From an uncultured Lachnospiraceae bacterium (GTDB lineage: Bacteria; Bacillota; Clostridia; Lachnospirales; Lachnospiraceae), in the NCBI GenBank assembly GCA_947172645.1, contig CAMWBY010000004.1, positions 124,001 to 188,000 of the forward strand: a DNA stretch of 64,000 nucleotides, written 5' to 3'. Under the pieces are notes generated by a model. That model had not been told where the DNA came from, did not search any database, and worked only from the letters and a program-made list of their open reading frames with translations. Below, piece by piece: positions 1-8,158 of this stretch. Within the stretch, counting starts at the first letter, position 1. Each line of letters starts with the position of its first letter. The translations under genes and the position numbers were made by a program.

Positions 1-2
1 CG

Positions 3-269
3 TGTGGCGTGGAGGTGATGTTATACTTGCCACCCTATTCGCCCATGATGTATAATTACATAGAATCTGAGGAACAGTACGAGATTACGTTTCGGATTGA
101 AGACAGAATCAGGCAGATGGCTAAGGACAGGAGCGTGGCGTTGTATGGCTCCTACGACCCTGCCGGCTGCGGCCTCGAGATGACGGATTTGTACGATATT
201 TACCATGTAAAGACCGAGAAAATGATGGATACGCTGTATCTGTCTGTTCCTGTTGCCAATATGCCATAG
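3..269 (+). CDS. C-terminal part of an SGNH/DltD-like protein (cut by window start)
   Basis: The reading frame is already open at the first base, so this is the last ~89 residues of a longer protein. A GTG at 9 is available but is unlikely to be the real start. The fragment ends with a D-I-Y-H motif (visible as YDIYHVKTEK), which matches the Asp-x-x-His block that supplies the last two catalytic residues in SGNH/GDSL and DltD-like proteins. The Ser block would lie upstream of the window. It sits 71 bases before an adenylating enzyme in a cassette that also holds a carrier protein and an MBOAT acyltransferase. A role as the extracytoplasmic partner in acyl or aminoacyl transfer is therefore likely by analogy with DltD. 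Family assignment is moderate because only the tail is visible. Confidence 0.6.
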   Translation, partial: CGVEVMLYLPPYSPMMYNYIESEEQYEITFRIEDRIRQMAKDRSVALYGSYDPAGCGLEMTDLYDIYHVKTEKMMDTLYLSVPVANMP

Positions 270-340
270 AGAGACGCGTAAGGTATGGCGGGCGCACTGA
301 CAGGCAGTCAGAGTATTGGAAAGGACATATAGGATTATAT

Positions 341-1846
341 ATGAAAGCGAATGTTACTTACTGGTTGGATGAGAGTGCAGTCAGATTTCCTGAAAAACCT
401 GCTTTTGTGGACGAGCATAAGAGCGTGACGTTTCATGAGCTGCGGATGCAGGCCATGGCGTTGGCCACGCAGATGATTCGGAAAGGCCTGTTTAAGAAGC
501 CTATTGTGGTCTATCTGGAAAAAGGCGTAGACGTGTTGGTTTCTTTCATGGGGGCCGCATATAGCTGTAATTTCTATTCCCCTATCGACATTGATATGCC
601 GGCCAGCCGGGTTAATAAGATTCTGGAAGTGCTGCAGCCTTCTTTGGTGGTGACGACCGCGGCCTTGCGGGAAGCCTTTGAGGCGTATGACTATCAGGGA
701 GATTATATGATTTTCGAGGAAGTTTCCGTGACGGAGGCGGATGAGGAGGCGATAGACGCCACCCGTGGGAAAGGGATTGACACAGACCTTCTGTATGTGC
801 TGTTTACTTCCGGTTCCACGGGCGTGCCCAAGGGTGTGACGATAAACCACCGCTCGGTGATAGACTATATCGACTGGGTGACGGAGACTTTTGATATTAC
901 AGAGCAGGACAGCTTCGGAAATCAGGCACCTTTTTATTTTGACAATTCGATTCTGGATATCTACAGTACCGTAAAGAGCGGCGCGACGACCTATATTATC
1001 CCCAAAAACCTGTTTGCGCAGCCTGTCCTTTTGTTGGAATATTTGAAAGAAAGGAAGATTAATACAATTTTCTGGGTGCCGTCGGCGTTAATTGTGGTGG
1101 CGAAACTGAAAGCTTTCCGAAACGTGGATTTGTCGGACACATTACATAGGGTGCTTTTCTGCGGTGAGGTTATGCCCAATAAACAGCTTAATACGTGGAG
1201 GAAGTTCCTGCCGGATGTGCTGTATGCCAATCTGTACGGGCCTACGGAAATCACGGACGCTTGCACTTATTATATTGTGGACCGTGAGTTTGCGGATGAT
1301 GAACCGCTTCCCATCGGCATTCCGATGGCGAATACGGATATTCTTGTTCTGAATGACAAGGATGAACTGGTGACAGGCGATGAAGTGGGGGAACTGTGTG
1401 TCAGGGGAACTTCTCTTTCCATGGGATATTACCGTAACCCGGAGAAGACCAGAGAAGCGTTCGTGCAGAATCCTTTGAATCTGTGTGTGCCGGAGACGAT
1501 ATACAGAACGGGCGATTTGGTGAAATATAACGATTACGGGGAGATAGTTTATCTGTCCCGCAAGGATTTCCAGATTAAGCATATGGGACACCGCATAGAG
1601 TTGGGAGAGATTGAGACGGCGGTATCTTCCCTACCTGAGATTGCGCTTTGCTGTTGCCTGTACGATGAGAAACGTCAGAAGATTGTACTCTTCATCGAGG
1701 AGGAACTGGATAAAGCCTATATCAACGAGCAGATATCAAGGCTTGTGCCGGAGTATATGCTTCCCAACAAGGTGGTTACCTTACAGAAGATGCCCATCAA
1801 TGCCAATGGGAAGATTGACAGGGTGAAGCTGAAAGAGCTTCTATAA
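341..1846 (+). CDS. Amino-acid-type adenylation enzyme (DltA / NRPS A-domain family)
   Basis: A 501-residue member of the ANL superfamily, which activates a carboxylic acid as an acyl-adenylate and loads it onto a carrier-protein thiol. Visible motifs: the phosphate loop TSGSTGVPKG (156-165), FDNS (200-203), YGPTE (299-303), YRTGDL (388-393), GHRIELGE (416-423) and NANGKIDR (487-494) with the catalytic Lys491. Asp201 of FDNS is in the place of the Asp that binds the alpha-amino group in amino-acid-activating A domains and DltA, so an amino acid is the likely substrate. The length matches stand-alone DltA (about 500 residues). The gene is followed by a formyltransferase, a carrier protein and an MBOAT protein. 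The substrate cannot be read from the sequence by eye, and D-alanine is only one candidate. Confidence 0.85.
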   Translation: MKANVTYWLDESAVRFPEKPAFVDEHKSVTFHELRMQAMALATQMIRKGLFKKPIVVYLEKGVDVLVSFMGAAYSCNFYSPIDIDMPASRVNKILEVLQPSLVVTTAALREAFEAYDYQGDYMIFEEVSVTEADEEAIDATRGKGIDTDLLYVLFTSGSTGVPKGVTINHRSVIDYIDWVTETFDITEQDSFGNQAPFYFDNSILDIYSTVKSGATTYIIPKNLFAQPVLLLEYLKERKINTIFWVPSALIVVAKLKAFRNVDLSDTLHRVLFCGEVMPNKQLNTWRKFLPDVLYANLYGPTEITDACTYYIVDREFADDEPLPIGIPMANTDILVLNDKDELVTGDEVGELCVRGTSLSMGYYRNPEKTREAFVQNPLNLCVPETIYRTGDLVKYNDYGEIVYLSRKDFQIKHMGHRIELGEIETAVSSLPEIALCCCLYDEKRQKIVLFIEEELDKAYINEQISRLVPEYMLPNKVVTLQKMPINANGKIDRVKLKELL

Positions 1847-1881
1847 GAGATTGGGTTGTATAGGGGAGTAGGATTGACGGG

Positions 1882-2742
1882 ATGATGGATACAGCGTTTC
1901 GCAGAGTAATTGTGATTGGGTATGGAAAAGTGACAGGCGAGGTATTGCAGCATGTTTGTGAGAAGCAGGAAGAGTACGGATACAGCCTGGAATTTATCGA
2001 GCATGAGGTACATCCCTTTAGCGTGACAGAGAAAATCTGTGAAGAAGAAGGGATTCCTTTTCACCGGATTACGGATAAGAAGGAACTTGCAGCCTTTTTT
2101 GACAAGATTAAGGAGGGTACGCTGATTATCAGCGCAAGCAATAATTTTCTTTTTCCGGCGTCTTTGGTTGAGAAGGAACATATCACCATCATCAATTTCC
2201 ATAATGCGCTTTTGCCCGAATATCCTGGCCGGAATGCGCCTAGCTGGGTTATCTATATGGGGGAAAAGGAGACCGGCATTACCTGGCATTACGTGACGGC
2301 GGGCGTGGACGAGGGGAATATCATCGTCCAGAAAAGGTGTGCTGTCGGTGAAGACGTGAAAGCCTATGAACTGGCGGGAAAGCTGATGGATTTGGCCGGG
2401 GAGGCGTTCAGGGAGCGCTTTGCAGATGTGATGGCGGCGTGTGTGGAGGCGAAGGAGCAGGGATTTGATGCGGGGCGCAGAATGTACCGTTCCTATGAGG
2501 TGCCCTCCGATGGATTCTTCCGGCTGACGGACAGGCCGGAGGATATTTACCGTCTTCTGCGCAGTGTGGATTACGGCAAGAATGATATTTTCCCTCCTAT
2601 GCGGACGATGATGGATGGGCGGGAGGTGAAGGTGCTCAGATATCGTAAGGTGACGCCGGATAAGCGGCGGGAGGAAGAGGGTGTCCTGTACCTTCCCCTT
2701 GGGAAGGAAGCATTGTTGAAGATAAAGTATTCATCGGTTTAG
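1882..2742 (+). CDS. Formyltransferase of the Fmt/N-formyl-sugar family
   Basis: A 286-residue protein with the N-terminal formyltransferase fold that uses N10-formyl-tetrahydrofolate. The catalytic triad is visible: Asn105 and His107 in INFHNALLPEYPGRN, and Asp143 in GVDEGNII. After residue ~200 there is a short C-terminal region, smaller than in methionyl-tRNA formyltransferase. Relatives formylate an amine on methionyl-tRNA, on UDP- or dTDP-amino sugars, or on the ornithine/amino-acid moiety in nonribosomal pathways. Its place between an adenylating enzyme and a carrier protein suggests that the amine of an activated amino acid, or a sugar amine of the same glycan, is formylated. That target is inferred. 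Two ATG codons stand in tandem (1882 and 1885) behind a weak GGATTGACGGG leader; the first is used here. Confidence 0.85.
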   Translation: MMDTAFRRVIVIGYGKVTGEVLQHVCEKQEEYGYSLEFIEHEVHPFSVTEKICEEEGIPFHRITDKKELAAFFDKIKEGTLIISASNNFLFPASLVEKEHITIINFHNALLPEYPGRNAPSWVIYMGEKETGITWHYVTAGVDEGNIIVQKRCAVGEDVKAYELAGKLMDLAGEAFRERFADVMAACVEAKEQGFDAGRRMYRSYEVPSDGFFRLTDRPEDIYRLLRSVDYGKNDIFPPMRTMMDGREVKVLRYRKVTPDKRREEEGVLYLPLGKEALLKIKYSSV

Positions 2743-2775
2743 AGGTTGAAGATTACAGAAAGGTATGGATTTAAT

Positions 2776-3006
2776 ATGGAAGAAAAAATTCTACAAATCT
2801 TAGAAGAACATTGTATTGAAGCGTTGGATTATGACGGGGACAGCATGATGGAGGACGGTATTATCGATTCTTTTACGGTCATCAATGTGGTAAGCGACCT
2901 GGAAGATGAATTTGATATCGAAATTGACGCAAAATATGTGGTAGCGGAGAATTTCAAGAACAAGGAGGCAATCGTTGCCCTGGTGCAGAGATTGCTGGAT
3001 GAGTAA
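2776..3006 (+). CDS. Acyl/peptidyl carrier protein (DltC-like)
   Basis: A small acidic carrier protein of 76 residues starting from ATG 2776. A TTG 30 bases upstream would add ten residues that are not family-like; the AGAAAGG stretch at 2756-2762 is the only visible ribosome binding candidate. The phosphopantetheine attachment site is D-S-F within EDGIIDSFTVINV, with the modified Ser in the usual place after Asp; the family more often reads DSL. Helix 3, with an EDEFDIEI segment, also follows the family pattern. The stop codon directly abuts the MBOAT start at 3007, so translation is probably coupled. By position it should receive the activated acyl group from the adenylating enzyme at 341 and hand it to the membrane acyltransferase. 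Confidence 0.88.
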   Translation: MEEKILQILEEHCIEALDYDGDSMMEDGIIDSFTVINVVSDLEDEFDIEIDAKYVVAENFKNKEAIVALVQRLLDE

Positions 3007-4581
3007 ATGCAGCTTTTATCATATTCTTTCGCGATACTCTGGGCGATGTCCTTCGCCTTATATTACCTTGTTCCGAAGAAGATGCAACAGTATGTTCTGC
3101 TTGTGTCCAGCGTTTTGTTTTATGTGATTGGGCTGCGGGGATTTCCTGTAAGCCTGCTTCTTACCGGGGCGGCTACCTATGGGTGCGGCATATATCTGGA
3201 GCGACAGCTTGCAAAAGAGAAAGACGGACTAAAACAGTTTGCGGATAAGGAGCAGAAGAAGGCATATAAGGGCATGTGCCAAAGGAAAAGAAAAAGAGTG
3301 CAGGCGGTCTATATTGTGTTCAATCTGGGACTGCTTATTTTCTATAAATATGCAGTGATTGCGCTGCCTCTTGCAGAATCACTGTTTGGCCCGCAGGCCG
3401 GGTTTTTGGGAAAAGTCGTGATGCCGCTTGGCATATCCTTCTATACGCTGACGGCTATAAGCTATGTGATTGACGTAGGCAGGGAACATTACGCGGCGGA
3501 GAAGAATTTTCTGGTAGTGGTTTTATTTCTTGCCTATTTCCCTTCGGTGACGCAAGGCCCATTTTGCCGTTTCGAACAGATGAAGGAACAGTTTGTAAAA
3601 GAACATGTTTTCCGGTATGACAGGATGCTCCGGGGTATACAGAGGTTTGTCTGGGGCGCTTTCAAGAAGCTTGTGATTGCGGACAGGCTTGGCATTTTTG
3701 TGGACAGGGTTTACGGCGTGGAGGCGGCTTCTGTCTCCGGCAGTGTGTTCGCCTGTGCCACGGCTTTTTATATGTTGCAGCTTTATGCAGATTTTTCGGG
3801 CTATATTGATATGGCGGCGGGCGTCAGCGAGACTTTTGATATCAGTCTTCCGGATAACTTCAAGCGCCCTTATTTTTCCCGTTCGGTGGCGGAATTTTGG
3901 CGCAGATGGCACATTACGTTGGGGACTTGGTTTAAAGATTATGTGATGTTTTCCTTTGTGATGTCGGGAATCGGACGTAAAATCGGCAAGGTGTGCAAGA
4001 ATAAGTGGAACGGCATGGGCAGACAGGCCGCGCCGATTATCGGGACGATGCTTGTATGGCTTTTTACAGGGATGTGGCATGGCAGAACGCTTGGCTACAT
4101 GCTGTGGGGAGTCTACTACGGTGTAATTATGAGCGTCTCTCTTCTTTTGGAATCCAGATATGCGGGATGGAAGGAGCAATTTCATATCAAGGACGGGAGG
4201 GCCTGGGGATTCTTCCGTATGGCCCGTACTTGGTGTATTGTTTTTCTGGCGGACGTGCTTATCCGAAGCGAGAGTCTGGCGCAGGCAGGAGCCATTTATT
4301 CTTCCTTTCTGACAAGATTGCATATCCGGGGGCTCTTTTCCAGTGAATTGACGTCTTACGGATTGGGGAAATATGATTTTCTGCTTTTATTTGTAGTATT
4401 GTTGATTTGGCTTGCGGTTTCCTTGTTGGAAGAGCGGGGAGAGGACGTGAGGACGTATCTGGCAGCCAAACCTATCCTTATCCGGTGGATATGTTATTAC
4501 GGGATTGTTCTGCTAGTCCTTGTGACGGGTATCTATGGCGGCGGTTACGATACGGCGGCGTTTATGTACCAGAGTTTTTGA
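3007..4581 (+). CDS. MBOAT-family membrane acyltransferase (DltB-like)
   Basis: A 524-residue multi-spanning membrane protein of the MBOAT family, which moves acyl groups from a cytoplasmic donor to an extracytoplasmic acceptor. Visible family landmarks: MPLGISFYTL (139-148), FPSVTQGPFCRF (178-189), the RPYFSRSVAEFWRRWHITLG block (287-306), and the membrane-embedded catalytic His358 in FTGMWHGRTLG. DltB and the alginate acetylase AlgI share this architecture. Because it immediately follows a DltC-like carrier with no gap, the donor is most likely the carrier-bound acyl or aminoacyl group and not acetyl-CoA. The acceptor is presumably a surface glycan made by this locus. Family assignment is firm; donor and acceptor are inferred. 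Confidence 0.9.
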   Translation: MQLLSYSFAILWAMSFALYYLVPKKMQQYVLLVSSVLFYVIGLRGFPVSLLLTGAATYGCGIYLERQLAKEKDGLKQFADKEQKKAYKGMCQRKRKRVQAVYIVFNLGLLIFYKYAVIALPLAESLFGPQAGFLGKVVMPLGISFYTLTAISYVIDVGREHYAAEKNFLVVVLFLAYFPSVTQGPFCRFEQMKEQFVKEHVFRYDRMLRGIQRFVWGAFKKLVIADRLGIFVDRVYGVEAASVSGSVFACATAFYMLQLYADFSGYIDMAAGVSETFDISLPDNFKRPYFSRSVAEFWRRWHITLGTWFKDYVMFSFVMSGIGRKIGKVCKNKWNGMGRQAAPIIGTMLVWLFTGMWHGRTLGYMLWGVYYGVIMSVSLLLESRYAGWKEQFHIKDGRAWGFFRMARTWCIVFLADVLIRSESLAQAGAIYSSFLTRLHIRGLFSSELTSYGLGKYDFLLLFVVLLIWLAVSLLEERGEDVRTYLAAKPILIRWICYYGIVLLVLVTGIYGGGYDTAAFMYQSF

Positions 4582-4644
4582 TTCTGCCTGCATATATGTT
4601 ATGGATGTCGTCTTACATTTGGTTCAGAGAGATGGGTTTATCCG

Positions 4645-5757
4645 ATGAGAAAAATTGTCTTTCATTTAAACTGCTTAGAGCAGGGCGGCGCAGAGAGAGT
4701 CGTCACAAACCTGGCGAATCAGTTCGCGGACAATGGATATGATGTCATTATCGCTACAGAGTGGTTTGGCGAGAATGAATTTCAAACTGACAGACGTGTC
4801 AGGCGTGTACATGTCGGACTGCGGCAAGGCGATGAGAAGAAACATCGCCTTATTCAGTTTCATCTGCGCGTGAAATATTTGCGGGAATTTCTCAAAAATG
4901 AAAAGCCTGATATATTGATACCTTTTGCCAGGAAGGCGTTGTACAGGGGATTGATGGCGGCATATTTCATGAAGCTTCCGGTGCTGATTTCCATACGCAC
5001 CGACCCGGCGGGGCACTATGAAGAACGCTCGGATAAGATACAGATACCGTTGTTGTTTCCGCGGGCGGACGGCTGTGTCTTCCAGACTGAGGGCGCGAGG
5101 GAATTTTTTGCCCCCAGGCTACAGGAAAATTCCCGGATTATCTTAAACCCGATTCATCCGAAATATATCGGCGTCCCCGAACCGGAGACAAGGTCGAAGA
5201 CGGTAGTGCAGTCCGGCAGGCTCGTGGACTTTAAGAACCAGCCGATGCTAATCAGGGCGTTTGTGGAGGTGCATAAAAAGCACCCGGATTATGATTTGAA
5301 AATTTACGGCGGGGATTCTTTTGACGGGACGAAAGAAATTTTGGAACGGGTGATAGAGGAAAACCAAGCCCAGGACTATGTACATTTGATGGGAGCCAGC
5401 GACAGTCTGGAGAAGGATTTGGCGGATGCCGCTTTATTTGCTTTTTCTTCGGACTGGGAGGGATTACCGAATGCGCTGCTTGAGGCGATGGCGCTTGGAC
5501 TGCCTATTGTGGCTACGGACTGCCCCTGCGGCGGGCCTCGCACGGTGATGACGGACGGTGTGGACGGTCTTCTTGTGCCCATCAAGGACCAGAAGGCAAT
5601 GGAGGACGGAATCAACCGTCTGATTGAGGACAGAGAGTTGGCGGACAGGCTTGGCAGGGAGGCGCGCAAGATTGCCGGGCGTGCCAATGGAGACGCCGTA
5701 TTTGCGCAGTGGAGAGATTATATTGAGGAACTTTGCGGAAAGTACCGCGGACAGTAG
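4645..5757 (+). CDS. Glycosyltransferase family 4
   Basis: A 370-residue GT-B fold retaining glycosyltransferase expected to act at the cytoplasmic face of the membrane. The N-terminal domain opens with FHLNCLEQGGAERV, where GGAER is the usual acceptor-side glycine loop. The C-terminal donor domain has a GRL(V)DFKNQP segment (191-200) and the EX7E motif EGLPNALLE (Glu272, Glu280) followed by GLPIVATD. The length is typical for GT4. It starts 63 bases after the MBOAT gene. The stop at 5757 overlaps the longest reading of the next gene, so the two are probably co-transcribed. The sugar donor cannot be told from sequence. Confidence 0.92.
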   Translation: MRKIVFHLNCLEQGGAERVVTNLANQFADNGYDVIIATEWFGENEFQTDRRVRRVHVGLRQGDEKKHRLIQFHLRVKYLREFLKNEKPDILIPFARKALYRGLMAAYFMKLPVLISIRTDPAGHYEERSDKIQIPLLFPRADGCVFQTEGAREFFAPRLQENSRIILNPIHPKYIGVPEPETRSKTVVQSGRLVDFKNQPMLIRAFVEVHKKHPDYDLKIYGGDSFDGTKEILERVIEENQAQDYVHLMGASDSLEKDLADAALFAFSSDWEGLPNALLEAMALGLPIVATDCPCGGPRTVMTDGVDGLLVPIKDQKAMEDGINRLIEDRELADRLGREARKIAGRANGDAVFAQWRDYIEELCGKYRGQ

Positions 5758-5768
5758 GACGCTCGGAA

Positions 5769-7232
5769 ATGGGGATTAGGATGAATCACAGCAAGATTGT
5801 GAAAAAAATAATTATTTTGTGTAACTGTGCCGCCGTCTTTTTCATGGCGTATGTGATGACGGTCAGTGCAGGATATACGGTGCTTCTTGGAGATGATTTT
5901 ACCCATGGTGTGAGAGTGGGAGCGTTTCATGTACCTTTTTTCCAGTATGTGGCTGCCTCTTTCCGATATATGAGGGAGATATATCTGGATTGGCAGGGGA
6001 CTTATTTCGCGATGTTTCTCCAGGCGTTTCTTTCTCCGGTTAACAATTTTGGAATGGCGCAGCTTAAGGCTGTCATGATGTTGAATGCGCTGCTTTTTTT
6101 CCTTTCACTTTTTTGTATGTACTGGGCGGCCTCAGGATTTATTTTCCATGGGAAAAAGGAACTGCATATCCGTCTGACTTTCTTTACGGTGATACTGTTT
6201 GCGGTATTGGACGCGGATGTATTTACAGAAATCTTTTTCTGGTATTCCGGGGCGGTGGCATACAGCATTCCTTATTCCTTCTTATTTCTTGCCGTCACAT
6301 GTTTTCTTTTAGAAAATTACACATGTTATACTACAAGAGCGAAGAATACATTGACTGCGTTTGCGGCAGTGTTTGCTTTTTTGGCTTCGGGAGGCTCCCT
6401 GGCGGTCAGCGGGACGGGGTGTTACGCCATATTGCTGATGACCATAGGGTTTTATCTTGTTTCCAGGAAAATATCGGTGAGAAATATGATTGTTACCGTG
6501 GCGGGAATTGTGGGAGCGTTGATTAACGTGGCGGGCCCGGGTAATTTTTCCAGGCATAGCTACAACAGCGCCTCCTGGCTGCTTGTGCAGTCGGTGAAGT
6601 GGACGGTCAAAACTGTATGGCGTGAAATTGGCAGGCTCACGGAGGAGACAATGTTTGGCGTCATGCTGATTATCATGATTTTAGCGGGTATATATTTATC
6701 GAAAAAAATACGACCTGTGCTGTGGGCATATGGTATCGTCAGCGTTTTAGCTCTGGCGGTGGGGTATGTGACGGCGTTCCCGGTTGCCTTCGGATATGGC
6801 GGCTCAGAATTTCCAAATAGGTGTTATTTTATACTGGACGTGGCGCTCATACTGTCATTGTTGAACTTTGCCGTGTTTGCGGGGTTCTGCCTGGACAGGT
6901 GGGCGGATATGCGTGATAATAAGAGCGCCTGCGGGGTTCTGGCGGTGGTGGTATTCGCCTCCTTCTTATTCGCGCCGGAACAGATTTCTGACTCGTCTCT
7001 TATGGCGGTGGCAGGTTCCATGCACAATGGGACTTACAGGGATTACTATGAGGCGTGCACGGAACTTTATGGTTATTTGGAGAGCTGCCCGGAAGACGAT
7101 GTGGCGCTTGACGTGCCAGAGTATATTGAGGATTTTGAGTGCTTCTATCTGGATGAAGATGCGGACGGTTGGGTGAATGTGGGCGTGGCGCAGTTTTATC
7201 ATAAAAATTCCGTGAGGAAAAACGGGGAGTAA
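5769..7232 (+). CDS. DUF6056 family polytopic membrane protein
   Basis: About 487 residues with roughly eleven hydrophobic segments and a short soluble C-terminal tail. The first external loop holds GDDFTHGVRV and later DWQGTYFA, and a further loop reads FWYSGAVAYSIPYS. The same pattern (an Asp-rich first loop, then WQGTY, then YWYNGA-type) recurs in the protein at 19783, which marks both as DUF6056. That family has GT-C-like topology and is common in glycan loci, but I know of no proven function. ATG 5769 is taken as the start, with AGGA nine bases before it. ATG 5781 and an upstream codon at 5733 that overlaps the previous gene are alternatives. Confidence 0.8.
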   Translation: MGIRMNHSKIVKKIIILCNCAAVFFMAYVMTVSAGYTVLLGDDFTHGVRVGAFHVPFFQYVAASFRYMREIYLDWQGTYFAMFLQAFLSPVNNFGMAQLKAVMMLNALLFFLSLFCMYWAASGFIFHGKKELHIRLTFFTVILFAVLDADVFTEIFFWYSGAVAYSIPYSFLFLAVTCFLLENYTCYTTRAKNTLTAFAAVFAFLASGGSLAVSGTGCYAILLMTIGFYLVSRKISVRNMIVTVAGIVGALINVAGPGNFSRHSYNSASWLLVQSVKWTVKTVWREIGRLTEETMFGVMLIIMILAGIYLSKKIRPVLWAYGIVSVLALAVGYVTAFPVAFGYGGSEFPNRCYFILDVALILSLLNFAVFAGFCLDRWADMRDNKSACGVLAVVVFASFLFAPEQISDSSLMAVAGSMHNGTYRDYYEACTELYGYLESCPEDDVALDVPEYIEDFECFYLDEDADGWVNVGVAQFYHKNSVRKNGE

Positions 7233-7253
7233 GTAAGATATCATATCTGTATC

Positions 7254-7282
7254 TTGTGGCGGTGTTCCATAGCGTATATAAT
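7254..7282 (+). promoter_or_regulatory. Candidate sigma-A promoter before the deacetylase-like gene
   Basis: TTGTGG (7254-7259), a 17-base spacer, then a perfect TATAAT (7277-7282). Transcription would begin near 7289, about 44 bases before the ATG at 7333. That ATG has a strong GGAGG (7323-7327) ribosome binding site. The -35 matches the consensus at only three of six positions, but the spacing and the -10 are ideal. It lies in the ~100-base gap after the DUF6056 gene, so it would start a new transcript within the locus. Confidence 0.55.
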
Positions 7283-7332
7283 GGGATAAGGTTAGTGTGT
7301 TTTAATATTAAGGAGACAGGCGGAGGTTTTAT

Positions 7333-8091
7333 ATGTTTTCATACGATGACTACAGGGAAATGATTCGGATTATACAGTCTACAGGCAGATACTGCGGTTA
7401 TGCGGACGCTTTTGGCAGGGATAAGTTTATCATTATGCGGCATGATGTAGAATACAGCGTTGACAGGGCTTATCAGATGGCGCGGGTGGAGCAGAGCATG
7501 GATTTTGTTTCCACATTCTTTTTCCAGTGGACGAACAATACTTATAATATTCTGTCCAGAAGAAATATGGATATGATTAAGGATATGCATGAGAGGGGAC
7601 AGCACATCGGGCTTCACTTTGCCTTGAACGGTATGACGGATATGCAGCAAATCCGCAAGCGTATCAAGATGGAGATAGATATTCTTAGCGAAATGTTCGG
7701 TTTTGAAATCAAGGAGTTTTCCATACACAGGCCGTCAAAGGATGTTCTGCGCGAGAATATTAAGATGGATGGCATACTGAATGCGTATCAGGATGATTTT
7801 TTCACATTTTCAGATAAAATAACGGATGATACTCAACTAAAAGTCAAATATATGTCCGATGCAAATCATATTTGGCGTTACGGTTACCCGGATGAAAAAA
7901 ATATCACAAGTTATGATAAGGTGCAGATATTGGTTCATCCTTTTTCCTGGTGTAAAAAGGGGTATAATAATTTTGAGAACTACAGGTCGCTATTGCAGGA
8001 GAAATATGTGGAATTGGTGGAATCCGTAGACAATGAGTGTAAGGACTTCGGTGAATATAAAGATTATTTCCTGGAGAAAGATGTGCGCTAG
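7333..8091 (+). CDS. NodB-fold polysaccharide deacetylase-like protein
   Basis: A 252-residue protein without a signal peptide or membrane segment, so probably cytoplasmic. IIMRHDVEYSVDRAYQMA (33-50) is the RHDVD-type first motif of the CE4-like superfamily, with His37 and Asp38 as candidate metal and base residues. HIGLHF (91-96) supplies the second His pair region. SIHRPS around residue 134 may match the later family motif. Proteins of this subgroup in glycan loci are usually annotated as polysaccharide deacetylase-like without proven substrate. A strong GGAGG site lies six bases before the ATG. De-N-acetylation of a sugar intermediate would fit the neighbourhood but is an inference. Confidence 0.72.
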   Translation: MFSYDDYREMIRIIQSTGRYCGYADAFGRDKFIIMRHDVEYSVDRAYQMARVEQSMDFVSTFFFQWTNNTYNILSRRNMDMIKDMHERGQHIGLHFALNGMTDMQQIRKRIKMEIDILSEMFGFEIKEFSIHRPSKDVLRENIKMDGILNAYQDDFFTFSDKITDDTQLKVKYMSDANHIWRYGYPDEKNITSYDKVQILVHPFSWCKKGYNNFENYRSLLQEKYVELVESVDNECKDFGEYKDYFLEKDVR

Positions 8092-8158
8092 AGTGTTATT
8101 TTGGTAAATGATACATTAGGCCATCGTGGACAGGATGTAGAAAAAGCGGGATGAATCT

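Noticed and set aside
3523..4323. Long minus-strand open frame of 266 codons
   Set aside because: It lies fully inside the MBOAT gene, has no family motifs and reads as basic, His/Arg-rich sequence typical of an antisense shadow.
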